Shown in pieces: positions 18,013 to 27,232 of a stretch of DNA of 64,000 bases. The notes under the pieces are model-generated. The model had not been told where the DNA came from, searched no databases, and saw only the letters and a program-made list of their open reading frames with translations. Origin of the DNA: Bin80 sp965261255 (GTDB taxonomy: Bacteria > Bacteroidota > Rhodothermia > Rhodothermales > Bin80); NCBI GenBank assembly GCA_965261255.1, contig CBDHCQ010000004.1:3224001-3288000 (forward strand). The letters run 5' to 3'. Position 1 is the stretch's first letter. Every line of letters starts with the position of its first letter. A program made the position numbers and the translations under genes.

Positions 18013-19406
18013 GGACTCAGATACGGTTGAACGCTTCGAACAAAGTCTGCGTAGGCCTCCTCCAGTTCGCGACGTGGCGCAAAAGTTTTGCTTTGATGCG
18101 TCATCCGCTGAATAGCCTCTGGCAAGGTTGAATGGCGGATACCGGCAGCAGCCAGGATAGCTGCACCGAACGCCGCTTCCGTGCACGCGGGGCGATGGTA
18201 AACCCGTTGACAGAGATCTGCACGCAATTGCATCCAAATATCACTATAACTGCCACCACCCGTGCTGTATACTTCTCCCTGACCTGGTGGCACACCCAAC
18301 GCTTCGTCAAGTAGTGTGTATGCCATACGTTCCAGGCACGCTGTTCCCTGTAGGCATGCCGCGAACTTGCGTGCATCACTTAGACCGGGAGGCAAAATCG
18401 CACGTGCACTGCTGTTTGCGAACGGGAATCGTTCGCCCTCGAGTGTAAGTGGATACACTGCGTCCTTGGAAGGGAGATCCCGAACTGCCTCGGCATCCAT
18501 TTGTGGAAGGTCTGCGTCAGGAAACCAAGCCTTGATCCACGAAGCTCCCGTGTTGCTTGCTGCACCTGGTAGCCAATAACCGCCAGGTAGCTTGTGGGAG
18601 TACAAAAGAGGATGTGATGAGCGGTGTTCAGATAAGGACTTAAAAACCAGGGTCGATCCGAGTGAAGTACTGTAATCACCGGGTCGGTGCAGACCTGAGG
18701 CAATACAACTGGCAACTCCATCCGTGACACCCGCCACAAGGGGTAACCCCTCGGGTAATTGTGTTTGCTCGCTGGCTTTTCTGCATAATTCCCCCAGGAT
18801 CGTACCTGGCTCAACAACAGCTGGCAACTGTGCACATATCGCCGGATCTATCCACGTGTAGTATTGGCTTTTTTCCAGGTCGTAGCCAAATTTAAGTGCA
18901 TTGCTGTAGTCGGTAGGCACTACATTGCCAACCAGTTGTCGGCAGATCCAAGTAGCTTGGGGCAGCAGCTGCGACGGCACGGGCTGAGAGCTATCATTCT
19001 TTAACCGGTAAGAAGTGCCTAGGGCAGACAACGACAATGCTGCTGTGCTGTGTGTTCTTGAAAGCTCGGTCAAAAACTCTCGCCCAGAGGTGTCATCGTA
19101 CATGATTGCAGGACCTGTGCATTGTCCATCACGATCAGTAGGCACCACCGTACCCGAGGTTCCGTCTATTGCTACGCCACGAAGCTGCCTTGGTGAAGCA
19201 CCGCGCTGCTTTAGCTGCGATATACAGGCGCTAACTGCGCTGCAGACCGCCTGCCACCACTCTACTGGATTTTGTCTGTGTAGCCCATCACGTCGCTCTC
19301 CCTGGATTGAGCAGCTTGCTTTTGCGTGGATTTGTCCGATTTCGTCTACAACCAATGTTCGTATACCGGACGTTCCGAGGTCAATGCCAACAAACAGGTG
19401 TTCCAT
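18009..19406 (-). CDS. FGGY-family carbohydrate kinase, ribulokinase-like
   Basis: A 465-residue sugar kinase. The N-terminal phosphate-1 motif is VGIDLGTSGIRTLVVDE. AIDGTSGTVVPTD and AIMYDDTSG resemble the cyanobacterial/plant 'xylulose kinase-1' type FGGY proteins, some of which act on D-ribulose; this is a family-level inference. STGGGSYSDIWMQLRAD near the C terminus is the adenosine-binding region of FGGY enzymes. It would phosphorylate an imported ketose in the cytoplasm. It lies convergent to the aminotransferase with a four-base overlap. No isomerase or epimerase gene is adjacent. Confidence 0.82.
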   Translation of the reverse strand: MEHLFVGIDLGTSGIRTLVVDEIGQIHAKASCSIQGERRDGLHRQNPVEWWQAVCSAVSACISQLKQRGASPRQLRGVAIDGTSGTVVPTDRDGQCTGPAIMYDDTSGREFLTELSRTHSTAALSLSALGTSYRLKNDSSQPVPSQLLPQATWICRQLVGNVVPTDYSNALKFGYDLEKSQYYTWIDPAICAQLPAVVEPGTILGELCRKASEQTQLPEGLPLVAGVTDGVASCIASGLHRPGDYSTSLGSTLVFKSLSEHRSSHPLLYSHKLPGGYWLPGAASNTGASWIKAWFPDADLPQMDAEAVRDLPSKDAVYPLTLEGERFPFANSSARAILPPGLSDARKFAACLQGTACLERMAYTLLDEALGVPPGQGEVYSTGGGSYSDIWMQLRADLCQRVYHRPACTEAAFGAAILAAAGIRHSTLPEAIQRMTHQSKTFAPRRELEEAYADFVRSVQPYLSP

Positions 19407-19743
19407 GATGGGGAAAGTGAGAATCCGGTTTTTTCCTTAAACCTCTGTCCAGCCAGTGTTCGAAACTGACCCCTTTTACTAAAATAGCTGCGGCCCAAAA
19501 ATAATAGCGTCCTATGTGGAGTCCGCAAGATTGAAGCCATCCATGTAAACGTGCATAAAAGTATGATTGCTCATTCTATTGCTGCAGTCGACACTATCAT
19601 CTGCATTAATGAGGACTGTTGGTCGATATTAGTCCAGTATGACGACAGCTGGGAACTGACCTTATCCTAATCTGCATTGACGGCACACGGGTAATATTGG
19701 TAGAGTATCAGGTACGCCGTTCGGATGACAGAGCCCTACATTA
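19407..19743. other. Divergent intergenic region, kinase / propeller protein
   Basis: About 340 bases. Two short similar stretches (AACTGACCCCTT near 19466 and AACTGACCTTAT near 19652) were noted, but no gene, RNA or regulatory element can be supported. Confidence 0.35.
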
Positions 19744-20958
19744 ATGACAGCATTCATAAATAACAGCGCCTGCGGCGTTGGGACCCGTGGCATGGAAAAA
19801 CCAGATGGATTGGCGACGAGTGCTTTGCAGCGCATTGACAGTTGGCAGCCGCTTCAATCCTTTTGGTCAGTCTTCGTACTCGTGTTTATCGTCCCCCTTG
19901 CGGCATCATGCCAGAGAGGGCCCGATCTCGTAAGAATTATTGATTCCGAAGTCATTGATTCGTTGCTGGCGGCAGTGCCGCAGTCATTGATCGACACAGA
20001 TGCCATGGACGCACAGACCTGGTACCTGGACAAAGCAGTGGCCCAGGCGCAGGATTCGCTTGCACTCGGTCCCTATTTCTATTTCACGATTGCACAGGAC
20101 AGTTTCTACATTAACGACGTCATTAACAATCACATTTTTGTAGCCGGACTGGATGGTCCGCTGCAACGGCGCGTGGGTAATAAAGGTGAAGGACCCTTGG
20201 AGTTTTCCTACCTGCTTGGCATTCTCTTTAACGGCGATCATTTTTTTGCCGTCGAGCCGTCCCGAATCCAGTTGTTGTCTAGAGAGCTGTCGTACCTGGC
20301 TATTCTGCCAAAGGAAGGAGACCAGGTTCTGGCTACCGGAAGCGGAGACAATCTTGCCGCTTCGCGTACCCATCTATATGCCCGGTGTACTCGGGGGCAC
20401 GCGTACCGTATATGTCCGCGCCGCAGCGAAGCTCCGTTTGAGGAGGAAGCACCGTTCTTGCGTTCACTGGATATTGATAGTATGCAGCCCCCGCTGAATA
20501 GCGCGATGCATGTGGCCTCCACTGTAGACGGGCGGTTTGTGTTGGCGGCGTTTGCGGGCCTGCCGTATCTCTTCGTATTCAATAGAACCCACGAACATGT
20601 GCACACGATTCGCTTTTACGGATCAGTCATAGATGAGCATGCCCAAAACTATGCTATACGAGAAGGTGGTCCCCCCGGGGCCGGGGTCGGGCTTAAGTCT
20701 TTGTGGGGAAGCGTAGCGATTTCTTCGACGGATATGATAATGGCTTCGATTGGCAAGCGAGTCTATTTTGTTCGCATACTTGAGGGGCAGCGATTCGAGC
20801 ACGTAGCCACCGTTCAGTTTAGCAAGACATCGTCCGCTGATGGCGACGGGTCGGAGGTCGAGCTTGCCGCACCTGAGAAGTTGTTCTTGCACAAGGACTA
20901 CCTGTATATGAGTGCTTTCAGAGTTCCGCACATACTGCGATATCGGGCAGATTTATAG
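19744..20958 (+). CDS. Six-bladed beta-propeller lipoprotein
   Basis: A protein of up to 404 residues related to the '6-bladed beta-propeller' family seen at 2591-3616. The start is uncertain: ATG at 19744 or at 19792 (MEKPDGLA). In either case a long N-region precedes a hydrophobic segment, FVLVFIVPLAASC, that ends in a lipobox-like Cys. Blade features include YINDVINNHIFVAGLDG, then RRVGNKGEGPLEF, which is typical of the first blades in this family, and HLYARCTRGHAYRICPRR. Function is unknown; it is probably exported and membrane-anchored. No co-oriented neighbour suggests a partner. It lies next to the tRNA genes but is not transcribed with them. Confidence 0.7.
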   Translation: MTAFINNSACGVGTRGMEKPDGLATSALQRIDSWQPLQSFWSVFVLVFIVPLAASCQRGPDLVRIIDSEVIDSLLAAVPQSLIDTDAMDAQTWYLDKAVAQAQDSLALGPYFYFTIAQDSFYINDVINNHIFVAGLDGPLQRRVGNKGEGPLEFSYLLGILFNGDHFFAVEPSRIQLLSRELSYLAILPKEGDQVLATGSGDNLAASRTHLYARCTRGHAYRICPRRSEAPFEEEAPFLRSLDIDSMQPPLNSAMHVASTVDGRFVLAAFAGLPYLFVFNRTHEHVHTIRFYGSVIDEHAQNYAIREGGPPGAGVGLKSLWGSVAISSTDMIMASIGKRVYFVRILEGQRFEHVATVQFSKTSSADGDGSEVELAAPEKLFLHKDYLYMSAFRVPHILRYRADL

Positions 20959-21400
20959 GGCGGTGCAAATATGCGGATGTCCGAACATCATCTCCTTTGA
21001 GGTTATGTCGCAGCGTTGGATATCCCCTTCCTCGGCACCCCCAGTCACAGCGTGAGCAGATAGGATGATATATGCTAGACAGGATACGGATCATGGTGGC
21101 AGAGTTTAAGCCATAAAGGAGCCATATAATGCAGCCATCGTTTGCACCATTCTGCTGCAGTCAATAAGGCGGGATGCTCCGGCCAAGTGCACCAATTGAA
21201 TTTGCATTTGGGGTGCTGTCGTGCAACAATGGATGGAAGGATATTGGGGCCAAGAAATAACGGTGACGTACAAGAATAGTACCGAAGTATTTCTATAATG
21301 AGCAGCGGAGACGGACTTCAAGGATACCTAGACACCGCACACCCAGCTATCTGAGTCTGGACAGGCCTGCGGAGCGAAGTCCGTTCATAAGCTGACAATG
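20959..21400. other. Intergenic region before the tRNA genes
   Basis: About 440 bases with no gene, repeat or clear terminator recognised. Confidence 0.35.
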
Positions 21401-21485
21401 CGGAGGGGGAGGGATTCGAACCCCCGGTACCCTGCGGTACGCTGGTTTTCAAGACCAGTGCATTCGACCACTCTGCCACCCCTCC
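21401..21485 (-). tRNA. tRNA-Ser (UGA)
   Basis: The minus strand folds into a class II tRNA of 85 bases. GGAGGGG pairs with CCCCTCC in the acceptor stem, the anticodon arm is CTGGTCTTGAAAACCAG with anticodon TGA, and the T arm contains GGTTCGAATCC. A long variable arm, as expected for tRNA-Ser, is present. CCA is not encoded. The discriminator base is G. Confidence 0.95.
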
Positions 21486-21535
21486 GGGATTCCGTGTATA
21501 CCATCGTGAAAGCCGAACGACCGTTCGACCAAGAG

Positions 21536-21623
21536 CGGAGAGGGTGGGATTCGAACCCACGATGAGCTGTTAACCCATACTCCCTTAGCAGGGGAGCGCC
21601 TTCAGCCACTCGGCCACCTCTCC
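21536..21623 (-). tRNA. tRNA-Ser (GCU)
   Basis: An 88-base class II tRNA on the minus strand. The acceptor pair is GGAGAGG/CCTCTCC with discriminator G. The anticodon arm CTCCCCTGCTAAGGGAG has anticodon GCT, and there is a long variable arm and a GGTTCGAATCC T arm. It lies 50 bases upstream of tRNA-Ser(UGA) and 43 bases downstream of atpG, so the pair may be read as the tail of the ATP synthase transcript. Confidence 0.95.
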
Positions 21624-21666
21624 CAAGGATCGTATCCAAGCCACGTATGTTACCGTGCCACGGAAA

Positions 21667-22593
21667 TCATGTGCCCTCCTCTAACGCGTTGGCTCCGCTA
21701 ATGATCTCAAGGATTTCCGTAGTGATGGCACTCTGACGTGCACGGTTGTACTGAAGACGCAATGCCCTCAGGAGCTCCGTTGCATTTGATGTGGCGTTAT
21801 CCATCGCAACCATGCGTGCCCCATGTTCGGCAGCACAGGATTCCAGTAATGCACGCCAGATCGTGAAATTCACGAACCGTGGAACCAGTGTATCCAGGAT
21901 CTGTGCCGAATCCGGCTCAAACAGGTAATCTGCCCGGTAACGCTCCTTGAGCTCCGGTATAGCGATATCCTCCTGCTGCATCACCGGTGTCTGAAACCGC
22001 TCCGGGGGAATCGGAATCAGGGGTTCAACAATTCGGTTCTGAGCGATCGTGTTCTTGAACTCGTTGTAAACAAGCTTAACCTCGTCCCATCGGCCCGCCA
22101 TGAATCCTTCTCTGGCAAGCGTACCGATACTCTGAGCTGTTTCGTAGCTCAACTCCCTGAATACACCGCTAAGATCAGCAACCACATTGTAGTTGCGCTT
22201 GGTAAAATGCTCGGCCCCCTTACGACCAACGCCAACTAAGTGCAACGAGCCACTTGCGTGGAGTTCTGAATACTCGGAAGCAATCAAGGCCTCAGCAGTC
22301 TTGATCGCATTACTGTTGAAGGCACCGGCTAGTCCACGGTCCCCGGTAACGACAACAATAAGTGCAGCTTTCACCTCCTTTCGTTCCCGTAGCAAGGGGT
22401 GCGCATCCACAGCCCCCTGGCGTTTCAAATGCTCAATGATCTCGCCAACCTTGTAGGCATAGGGACGCGTTTTGAAAATATTCTCCTGAGCACGGCGCAG
22501 CTTCGCTGCCGCGACCATTTTCATGGCACGGGTAACTTGCTGCGTATTCTGGACAGACCCAATACGCGTACGTATGTCACGCAGGGTCGCCAT
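21667..22593 (-). CDS. atpG: ATP synthase F1 subunit gamma
   Basis: The central rotor stalk of F1, 308 residues. The N-terminal coiled-coil helix begins ATLRDIRTRIGSVQNTQQVTRAMKMVA-type (MATLRDIRTRIGSVQNTQQV), and the C-terminal helix has ATSNATELLRALRLQYNRARQ with the conserved R-Q-A-x-I-T-T-E-I segment. It is about 20 residues longer than E. coli gamma. ATG overlaps the atpA stop in a TGATG arrangement, indicating translational coupling. It is the last protein gene of the atpBEFHAG run. Confidence 0.96.
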   Translation of the reverse strand: MATLRDIRTRIGSVQNTQQVTRAMKMVAAAKLRRAQENIFKTRPYAYKVGEIIEHLKRQGAVDAHPLLRERKEVKAALIVVVTGDRGLAGAFNSNAIKTAEALIASEYSELHASGSLHLVGVGRKGAEHFTKRNYNVVADLSGVFRELSYETAQSIGTLAREGFMAGRWDEVKLVYNEFKNTIAQNRIVEPLIPIPPERFQTPVMQQEDIAIPELKERYRADYLFEPDSAQILDTLVPRFVNFTIWRALLESCAAEHGARMVAMDNATSNATELLRALRLQYNRARQSAITTEILEIISGANALEEGT

Positions 22594-24188
22594 CAGGCCT
22601 TGTTTACGTAAAGGTCTACTAGCCGCTTGGCCTCCTCACGGAAAGCGTCCTTCGCTTCGTCCGACAGTTTACCAGTCTCTATTATACTGGCCAATGCTTC
22701 AGGTACGCGAGCACGAAGATTCTCGAGCAACTCCTCCTCGAAACTGGGAATGTCCGATACAGCCACAGCATCCAGCAGACCTTCACTGCCGATGAAAATG
22801 ACGGCTATCTGCTCTTCGACGGGGACGGGCGCAAACTGGCCTTGCTTGAGCAATTCAACGAGTCGCTCGCCGCGCCGCAGCTGTCGCTGCGTGGCAGGAT
22901 CCAGATCTGAACCGAACTTGGAGAAAGCCTCTAGCTCACGATACTGGGCAAGGTCCAAACGCAACATCCCCGCAGCCGATTTCATGGCTTTGATCTGTGC
23001 GTTGCCTCCAACACGACTGACGGAAATACCTACGTTGATGGCCGGGCGCACGCCTGCATTGAATAGATCCGGCTCCAGGTAAATCTGTCCGTCGGTAATC
23101 GAAATAACGTTGGTCGGGATGTAAGCATCCACCGCACCGGCCTGAGTCTCAATAACCGGCAGTGCCGTGAGTGAGCCTCCCCCCTTGATACGACCCTTCA
23201 AGGAATCGGGCAGATCGTTCATCTGGGCAGCGATCTCCTCGCTCGCACTGATCTTGGCTGCACGCTCCAGTAAGCGGCTGTGCAGATAGAATACATCTCC
23301 TGGATAGGCCTCTCGTCCGGGTGGACGACGAAGGAGAAGCGAAACCTGCCGATAAGCCACGGCCTGTTTGGACAGATCGTCGTAAATGACGAGGGCGTGT
23401 CTGCCGGTATCCCTGAAATACTCACCTATACAAGCACCGGCAAAAGGGGCAATAAACTGAAGCGGCGCAGCAACGGATGCCGGAGCGTTCACAATCACCG
23501 TATAATCCATTGCACCGTTGTCCTCCAGTGCACGAGCCACCTGCGCGACCGTTGAGGCCTTTTGCCCAATAGCTACGTAGATGCAATAGACAGGGGTCTC
23601 GGTCTCATGTGTTGAGCGCTGGCTGATGATCGTGTCGATCAGCACAGCGGTTTTACCGGTCTGGCGATCACCAATCACAAGCTCACGCTGTCCGCGGCCG
23701 ATCGGGATCATAGAGTCAATGGCTTTGATCCCGGTTACCAACGGTTCGGACACCGGTTGGCGGTAAATGACGCTCGGTGCCTTGCGCTCGAGAGGCATCT
23801 CACAGGTCTCGCCCGTGAGTGCGCCTTTGCCATCAAGCACCCTCCCAAGCGGATCAATAACGCGTCCCAACATGCTCTCCGTCACCTGAATGGATGCAAT
23901 GCGGCGTGTACGACGCGCGCGATCCCCCTCTTTGACTTCCTGAACTTCTCCGAAGAGGACTACACCTACGTTGTCCTCCTCCAGGTTCAGGACCATGCCG
24001 GTAACATCGCGTTCAGGAAACACAATGAGTTCACCTGCCTGCACTTGCGACAAGCCGTAGAGACGGGCAATACCATCCCCCACCTGCAGAACGGTGCCCA
24101 CTTCGTACATGTCTGTTGCGGATTCAAATCCACCTAGCTCTTGTCTGAGAAGAGTTGTGACTTCATCCGGTCGTATAGCCGTTGTCAT
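22593..24188 (-). CDS. atpA: ATP synthase F1 subunit alpha
   Basis: The 531-residue regulatory nucleotide-binding subunit that alternates with beta in the F1 hexamer. The Walker A motif is GDRQTGKTAVLID, the Walker B region is ALVIYDDLSKQA, and the arginine finger region is PAINVGISVSRVGG. An N-terminal crown segment (residues 1-90) contains VGDGIARLYGLSQV. It lies 20 bases after atpH. Subunit beta is encoded separately at 44067-45557. Confidence 0.97.
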   Translation of the reverse strand: MTTAIRPDEVTTLLRQELGGFESATDMYEVGTVLQVGDGIARLYGLSQVQAGELIVFPERDVTGMVLNLEEDNVGVVLFGEVQEVKEGDRARRTRRIASIQVTESMLGRVIDPLGRVLDGKGALTGETCEMPLERKAPSVIYRQPVSEPLVTGIKAIDSMIPIGRGQRELVIGDRQTGKTAVLIDTIISQRSTHETETPVYCIYVAIGQKASTVAQVARALEDNGAMDYTVIVNAPASVAAPLQFIAPFAGACIGEYFRDTGRHALVIYDDLSKQAVAYRQVSLLLRRPPGREAYPGDVFYLHSRLLERAAKISASEEIAAQMNDLPDSLKGRIKGGGSLTALPVIETQAGAVDAYIPTNVISITDGQIYLEPDLFNAGVRPAINVGISVSRVGGNAQIKAMKSAAGMLRLDLAQYRELEAFSKFGSDLDPATQRQLRRGERLVELLKQGQFAPVPVEEQIAVIFIGSEGLLDAVAVSDIPSFEEELLENLRARVPEALASIIETGKLSDEAKDAFREEAKRLVDLYVNKA

Positions 24189-24208
24189 TTCGTAATTATC
24201 AATAATAT

Positions 24209-24742
24209 TTAGGACTGTGCGTGCAGACGGCTTCGGAGCAGTGAAAGCTGGTGTCGAACGCTGCCATCATATACCGTATCGCCAATTTCTAACACGATAC
24301 CGCCCATAAGTGCTGAATCTAAGACCACATCAAGTCGGACAGTTTTATTCAGCTGCTCCCCCAACACACCGCGCAGGTGTTCCTGCTCGCGCTTGGATAA
24401 CGCTGAATGCGCTCGGACACGCACTTCTATAGCCCCCTGCGCTTTATCCGTCAACGCCAGAAATCGGGCAGCAATCGTACGAAGTAACGATTCTCTGCCA
24501 CGCTCAACCAGCATCAGCATAAAGCGCAAGGTCAGTTCCTGTACTCGTCCAGCAAACAGGCCTTGCAGAACAGCAGATTTTTTTCGCCTCGGTACGACGG
24601 GGCTTTTCAGGCATTGATCCAACTCAGCAGAGCTATCAAGCGTGTCGCTCAACAGCTTCACGTCAGCTGCAACCGAGGGCATCCCTTCCGCCTCGTCGTA
24701 TAGCGCCTGCGCATATCGTTGCGCAACCACTGAAGAAATCAT
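24209..24742 (-). CDS. atpH: ATP synthase F1 subunit delta
   Basis: A 177-residue peripheral-stalk subunit that links subunit b to the top of F1. The start is typical (VAQRYAQALYDEA), the N-terminal six-helix domain is followed by a C-terminal part with DSALMGGIVLEIGDTVYDGSVRHQL, matching the conserved GG-x-x-I-x-x-G-D motif. It overlaps atpF by four bases (ATGA). Confidence 0.95.
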   Translation of the reverse strand: MISSVVAQRYAQALYDEAEGMPSVAADVKLLSDTLDSSAELDQCLKSPVVPRRKKSAVLQGLFAGRVQELTLRFMLMLVERGRESLLRTIAARFLALTDKAQGAIEVRVRAHSALSKREQEHLRGVLGEQLNKTVRLDVVLDSALMGGIVLEIGDTVYDGSVRHQLSLLRSRLHAQS

Positions 24743-25269
24743 GCCTGATAAGGGAACTGGTTGTGCTTCTGGGTAGACAGTTCGTCTATGAACCGGTCCA
24801 CAAGCACACGCTGACGCGATCCGTCCAGGTTCTCCTGTAGAACTTTCTCCGCTGCGAGGATAGCCAGGTCAGCTACCTCACCGCGCAGGGCTTGCAGGGC
24901 TTTTTCTTTGTCCCGTGCAATGTCCTCCTGAGCCTGTTTTCGGAGTGCATTAATTTCTTCGCGAGTACGCTGTACTTCGCGTTCCCGGAATTGCTCTGCT
25001 TCTTCCCTCGCCTCTCGAAGCAGTCGCTGCGCCTGCTGCTCATTCTCACGACGAGCCTGGGCATTGCTTTCCTGCAGTCGCTTGCTTTCCTCCAGAGCCG
25101 CTTCAGCCCGATTGAGTGAACCCGCGATAGTTTCCTCCCGTTCATTCAAAGCAGAGGTGATCGGTCCCCAGGCGAACCGCCGAAGCAAGTATAGTAACCC
25201 CAGAAACACCAGCGTCATCCAGACGACCAGCCCGAGATTGGCACTCAGTAAGTCTGCGGCAAACAACAT
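24739..25269 (-). CDS. atpF: ATP synthase F0 subunit b
   Basis: A 176-residue peripheral-stalk subunit. One N-terminal transmembrane helix (residues ~10-31, LGLVVWMTLVFLGLLYLLRRF) is followed by WGPITSALNEREETI and a long charged coiled coil to about residue 150. There is only one b gene here, with no b' paralogue. It lies nine bases after atpE and overlaps atpH by four. Confidence 0.95.
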   Translation of the reverse strand: MLFAADLLSANLGLVVWMTLVFLGLLYLLRRFAWGPITSALNEREETIAGSLNRAEAALEESKRLQESNAQARRENEQQAQRLLREAREEAEQFREREVQRTREEINALRKQAQEDIARDKEKALQALRGEVADLAILAAEKVLQENLDGSRQRVLVDRFIDELSTQKHNQFPYQA

Positions 25270-25278
25270 CCTGGGCGC

Positions 25279-25506
25279 CTATTTGAATGCCAGGATAAAA
25301 GAAATCACCAGACCAAACAGGGCAACCCCTTCAATGAGTGCAGCCGCGATAATCATTGATGTTCGAATATCGTTGGTTGCCTCCGGTTGGCGGGCAGTGC
25401 CCTCCATGGCGGGTCCGGCCAATCGGCCGATGCCGAGTCCAGTTCCAATGGCGACGAGTCCGGTGCCGAGTCCAGCACCGAGATATGCAAGAGCTTGTGG
25501 GTCCAT
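25279..25506 (-). CDS. atpE: ATP synthase F0 subunit c
   Basis: A 75-residue hairpin of two hydrophobic helices that oligomerises into the rotor ring. Helix 1 has the glycine repeat LGTGLVAIGTGLGIG, the polar loop is ARQPEA, and helix 2 has the ion-binding Glu in AALIEGVALFGLV. The residues around the Glu lack the Gln plus Ser/Thr pattern of Na+-binding rings, so proton coupling is inferred. It lies 26 bases after atpB. Confidence 0.96.
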   Translation of the reverse strand: MDPQALAYLGAGLGTGLVAIGTGLGIGRLAGPAMEGTARQPEATNDIRTSMIIAAALIEGVALFGLVISFILAFK

Positions 25507-25532
25507 GAGTAGAAAGTTTCCTCGTTATACGC

Positions 25533-26633
25533 TTAGTGTGCCTCACTGTGCGAATGGTCGGCAATAGCCATCCCAATGAACAATGCGGACAGGATAGTGA
25601 AGATGTAAGCCTGGATGAAGGCAATAAGCACCTCCAGGCACATCACGAATAAAGTAAAGCCTAAACTTACCGGCACTACGCCGTAGCCTACGACTTCACC
25701 AAACAGCAGTGTGAACGTAAAGATCATACCAATGAGGCTCAGTATCACCAGATGCCCCGCAGTCAAGTTGGCAAAAAGCCGGATTGCAAGGGCAATGGGT
25801 TTAGTGAAGAGCCCCATGATTTCCGTCGGAATCAAGAGAATCTTAACGGGGATGGGCATGTTGGGGGGCCAAAAGACATGCCGCCAGTGATCTCTTGATC
25901 CATTGAACTGCGTCAGTACAAATGTAAAGGCAGCCAATACTGCGGTAATGTTCAGATTCGAGGTGGCGGTTGCACCAAATGGTACGAGCCCCAACAGATT
26001 ACAGGTTAAAATGAAGAAGAATGCCGTTAGCAGGTACGGAAGGTAGCGCTGGTACTTATCCCGCCCCAAATTCGGGATCGCGATATCATCGCGTACGAAA
26101 ATGACCAGTGTTTCAAACAGGTTTTGAAAGAGTCCCTGAGGGGCACTCGTCCGCCCAATGCCACGCTTATACTTTTCTGCAAGTTGAAGAAATATCGTCA
26201 GCAAAATACCCGACGCAAGTAATGCAAACATCAGATGTCGCGTCATGGATAAATCCAGTACAACTTCTCCATCATTCGGTACGAGCGTTGCATCCAGATG
26301 GTCACCGCTTGCAATCAATGCTTCGGCATCCAGCTCCTCTTCTGCGTGTGCGTCTTCTTCGGTCTCTTCACTGTGAATAGATGCATGCATCTCGCCAGAT
26401 CGAAGGGCGCTCTTGGTTGTCCAGTAGGTACGTAGACTATAGCCGGTGATCTCGCTGCGGACAATAAAAATCCGGGGTAACTCAATTTTACCGATGGGTG
26501 AGAAATCCAGATAATATCCGTCAGCAGTATGATGCACTGCATCAAACTCTTCGTCATCGGCAGCCATGACAGCCGTCGGAGCCAAATAAATCAGCATGCA
26601 CCACAGGCAAAGCAAACGGCGCACTGACGGCAT
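25533..26633 (-). CDS. atpB: ATP synthase F0 subunit a with N-terminal leader
   Basis: The membrane stator subunit that forms the proton half-channels. I start at the ATG at 26633 (366 residues), where TGATG couples it to the upstream gene; an alternative start is eight codons earlier. Residues ~5-25 look like a secretory signal (CLWCMLIYLAPTAVMAADDE), followed by an acidic, His-rich extramembrane region to about residue 130. The conserved core follows, with the essential Arg in PIALAIRLFANLTAGH and the C-terminal helix EVLIAFIQAYIFTILSALF. The leader-plus-periplasmic extension is common in Bacteroidota AtpB, which makes the protein longer than the ~270 residues of E. coli. Confidence 0.94.
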   Translation of the reverse strand: MPSVRRLLCLWCMLIYLAPTAVMAADDEEFDAVHHTADGYYLDFSPIGKIELPRIFIVRSEITGYSLRTYWTTKSALRSGEMHASIHSEETEEDAHAEEELDAEALIASGDHLDATLVPNDGEVVLDLSMTRHLMFALLASGILLTIFLQLAEKYKRGIGRTSAPQGLFQNLFETLVIFVRDDIAIPNLGRDKYQRYLPYLLTAFFFILTCNLLGLVPFGATATSNLNITAVLAAFTFVLTQFNGSRDHWRHVFWPPNMPIPVKILLIPTEIMGLFTKPIALAIRLFANLTAGHLVILSLIGMIFTFTLLFGEVVGYGVVPVSLGFTLFVMCLEVLIAFIQAYIFTILSALFIGMAIADHSHSEAH

Positions 26634-26926
26634 CAAACTTTTCGGCGAATTACCCATGTGAGTTCAGCAAATAACCCGATCAATACCACAATCAAAAATG
26701 CCGCCGTAAGGGCCAAAAGTGCGATCTGAAAAGGAAAAATGGGAAACTGAATAATTATGACCAAGGCTACCAGAGCCCCAAACATGCGCAACACCATGCC
26801 GCCCAATACTATTGGCACGAACCGCGATGACTGCTGTGCGAGCGAAACCACAAATACACTAGTTATTACGTAACACAACCCCAAAAGCACACCCACTACA
26901 GCACTCCACAACACACTCTCATCCAT
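26633..26926 (-). CDS. Small membrane protein of the ATP synthase operon (AtpI-like)
   Basis: A 97-residue protein with three to four hydrophobic helices and few charged residues apart from the C-terminal RRKV. Position between atpZ and atpB, size and topology match the second small membrane protein (AtpI/AtpR-like) found before atpB in many split or Bacteroidota-type operons. These proteins are thought to help c-ring assembly or ion supply; the exact family could not be confirmed. Its stop overlaps the atpB start (TGATG). Confidence 0.65.
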   Translation of the reverse strand: MDESVLWSAVVGVLLGLCYVITSVFVVSLAQQSSRFVPIVLGGMVLRMFGALVALVIIIQFPIFPFQIALLALTAAFLIVVLIGLFAELTWVIRRKV

Positions 26927-27007
26927 GGCGACGCTTTAACTACGAATTTACGAAATGGGTCTCGAATGAGAGCAATGGCGCATGCAAAGGCCGGTAAACC
27001 CGCATGG

Positions 27008-27232
27008 CTACTGTTTGTTGACTTCCCCGTTAGTGTTCGCGATGTGAATCAGGCGCACGAAGATACAAACCATTCCTAGAATAGCACCTGCCAGAATGAA
27101 CCACGGCATCGTTCCCAGAAACCGGTCCAGAAAATATCCACCGACCACAAAGGCAACCATGGTCATCGCTACCTGGGTACCGAGACTCAGATAGGGAGAA
27201 GCCTCACGTATGCTCTTCTGCCAGTTGCTCAT
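27008..27232 (-). CDS. atpZ: AtpZ/AtpI-family ATP synthase assembly protein
   Basis: A 74-residue protein with two membrane helices (residues ~15-36 and 43-64) and the family pattern SLGTQVAMTMVAFVVGGYFLDRF followed by LGMVCIFVRLIHI. AtpZ/AtpI proteins are accessory subunits implicated in c-ring assembly or Mg2+/Ca2+ uptake. Its start lies 29 bases inside the end of the bactofilin gene, so the cell-shape genes and the ATP synthase genes appear to share a transcript. Confidence 0.8.
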   Translation of the reverse strand: MSNWQKSIREASPYLSLGTQVAMTMVAFVVGGYFLDRFLGTMPWFILAGAILGMVCIFVRLIHIANTNGEVNKQ

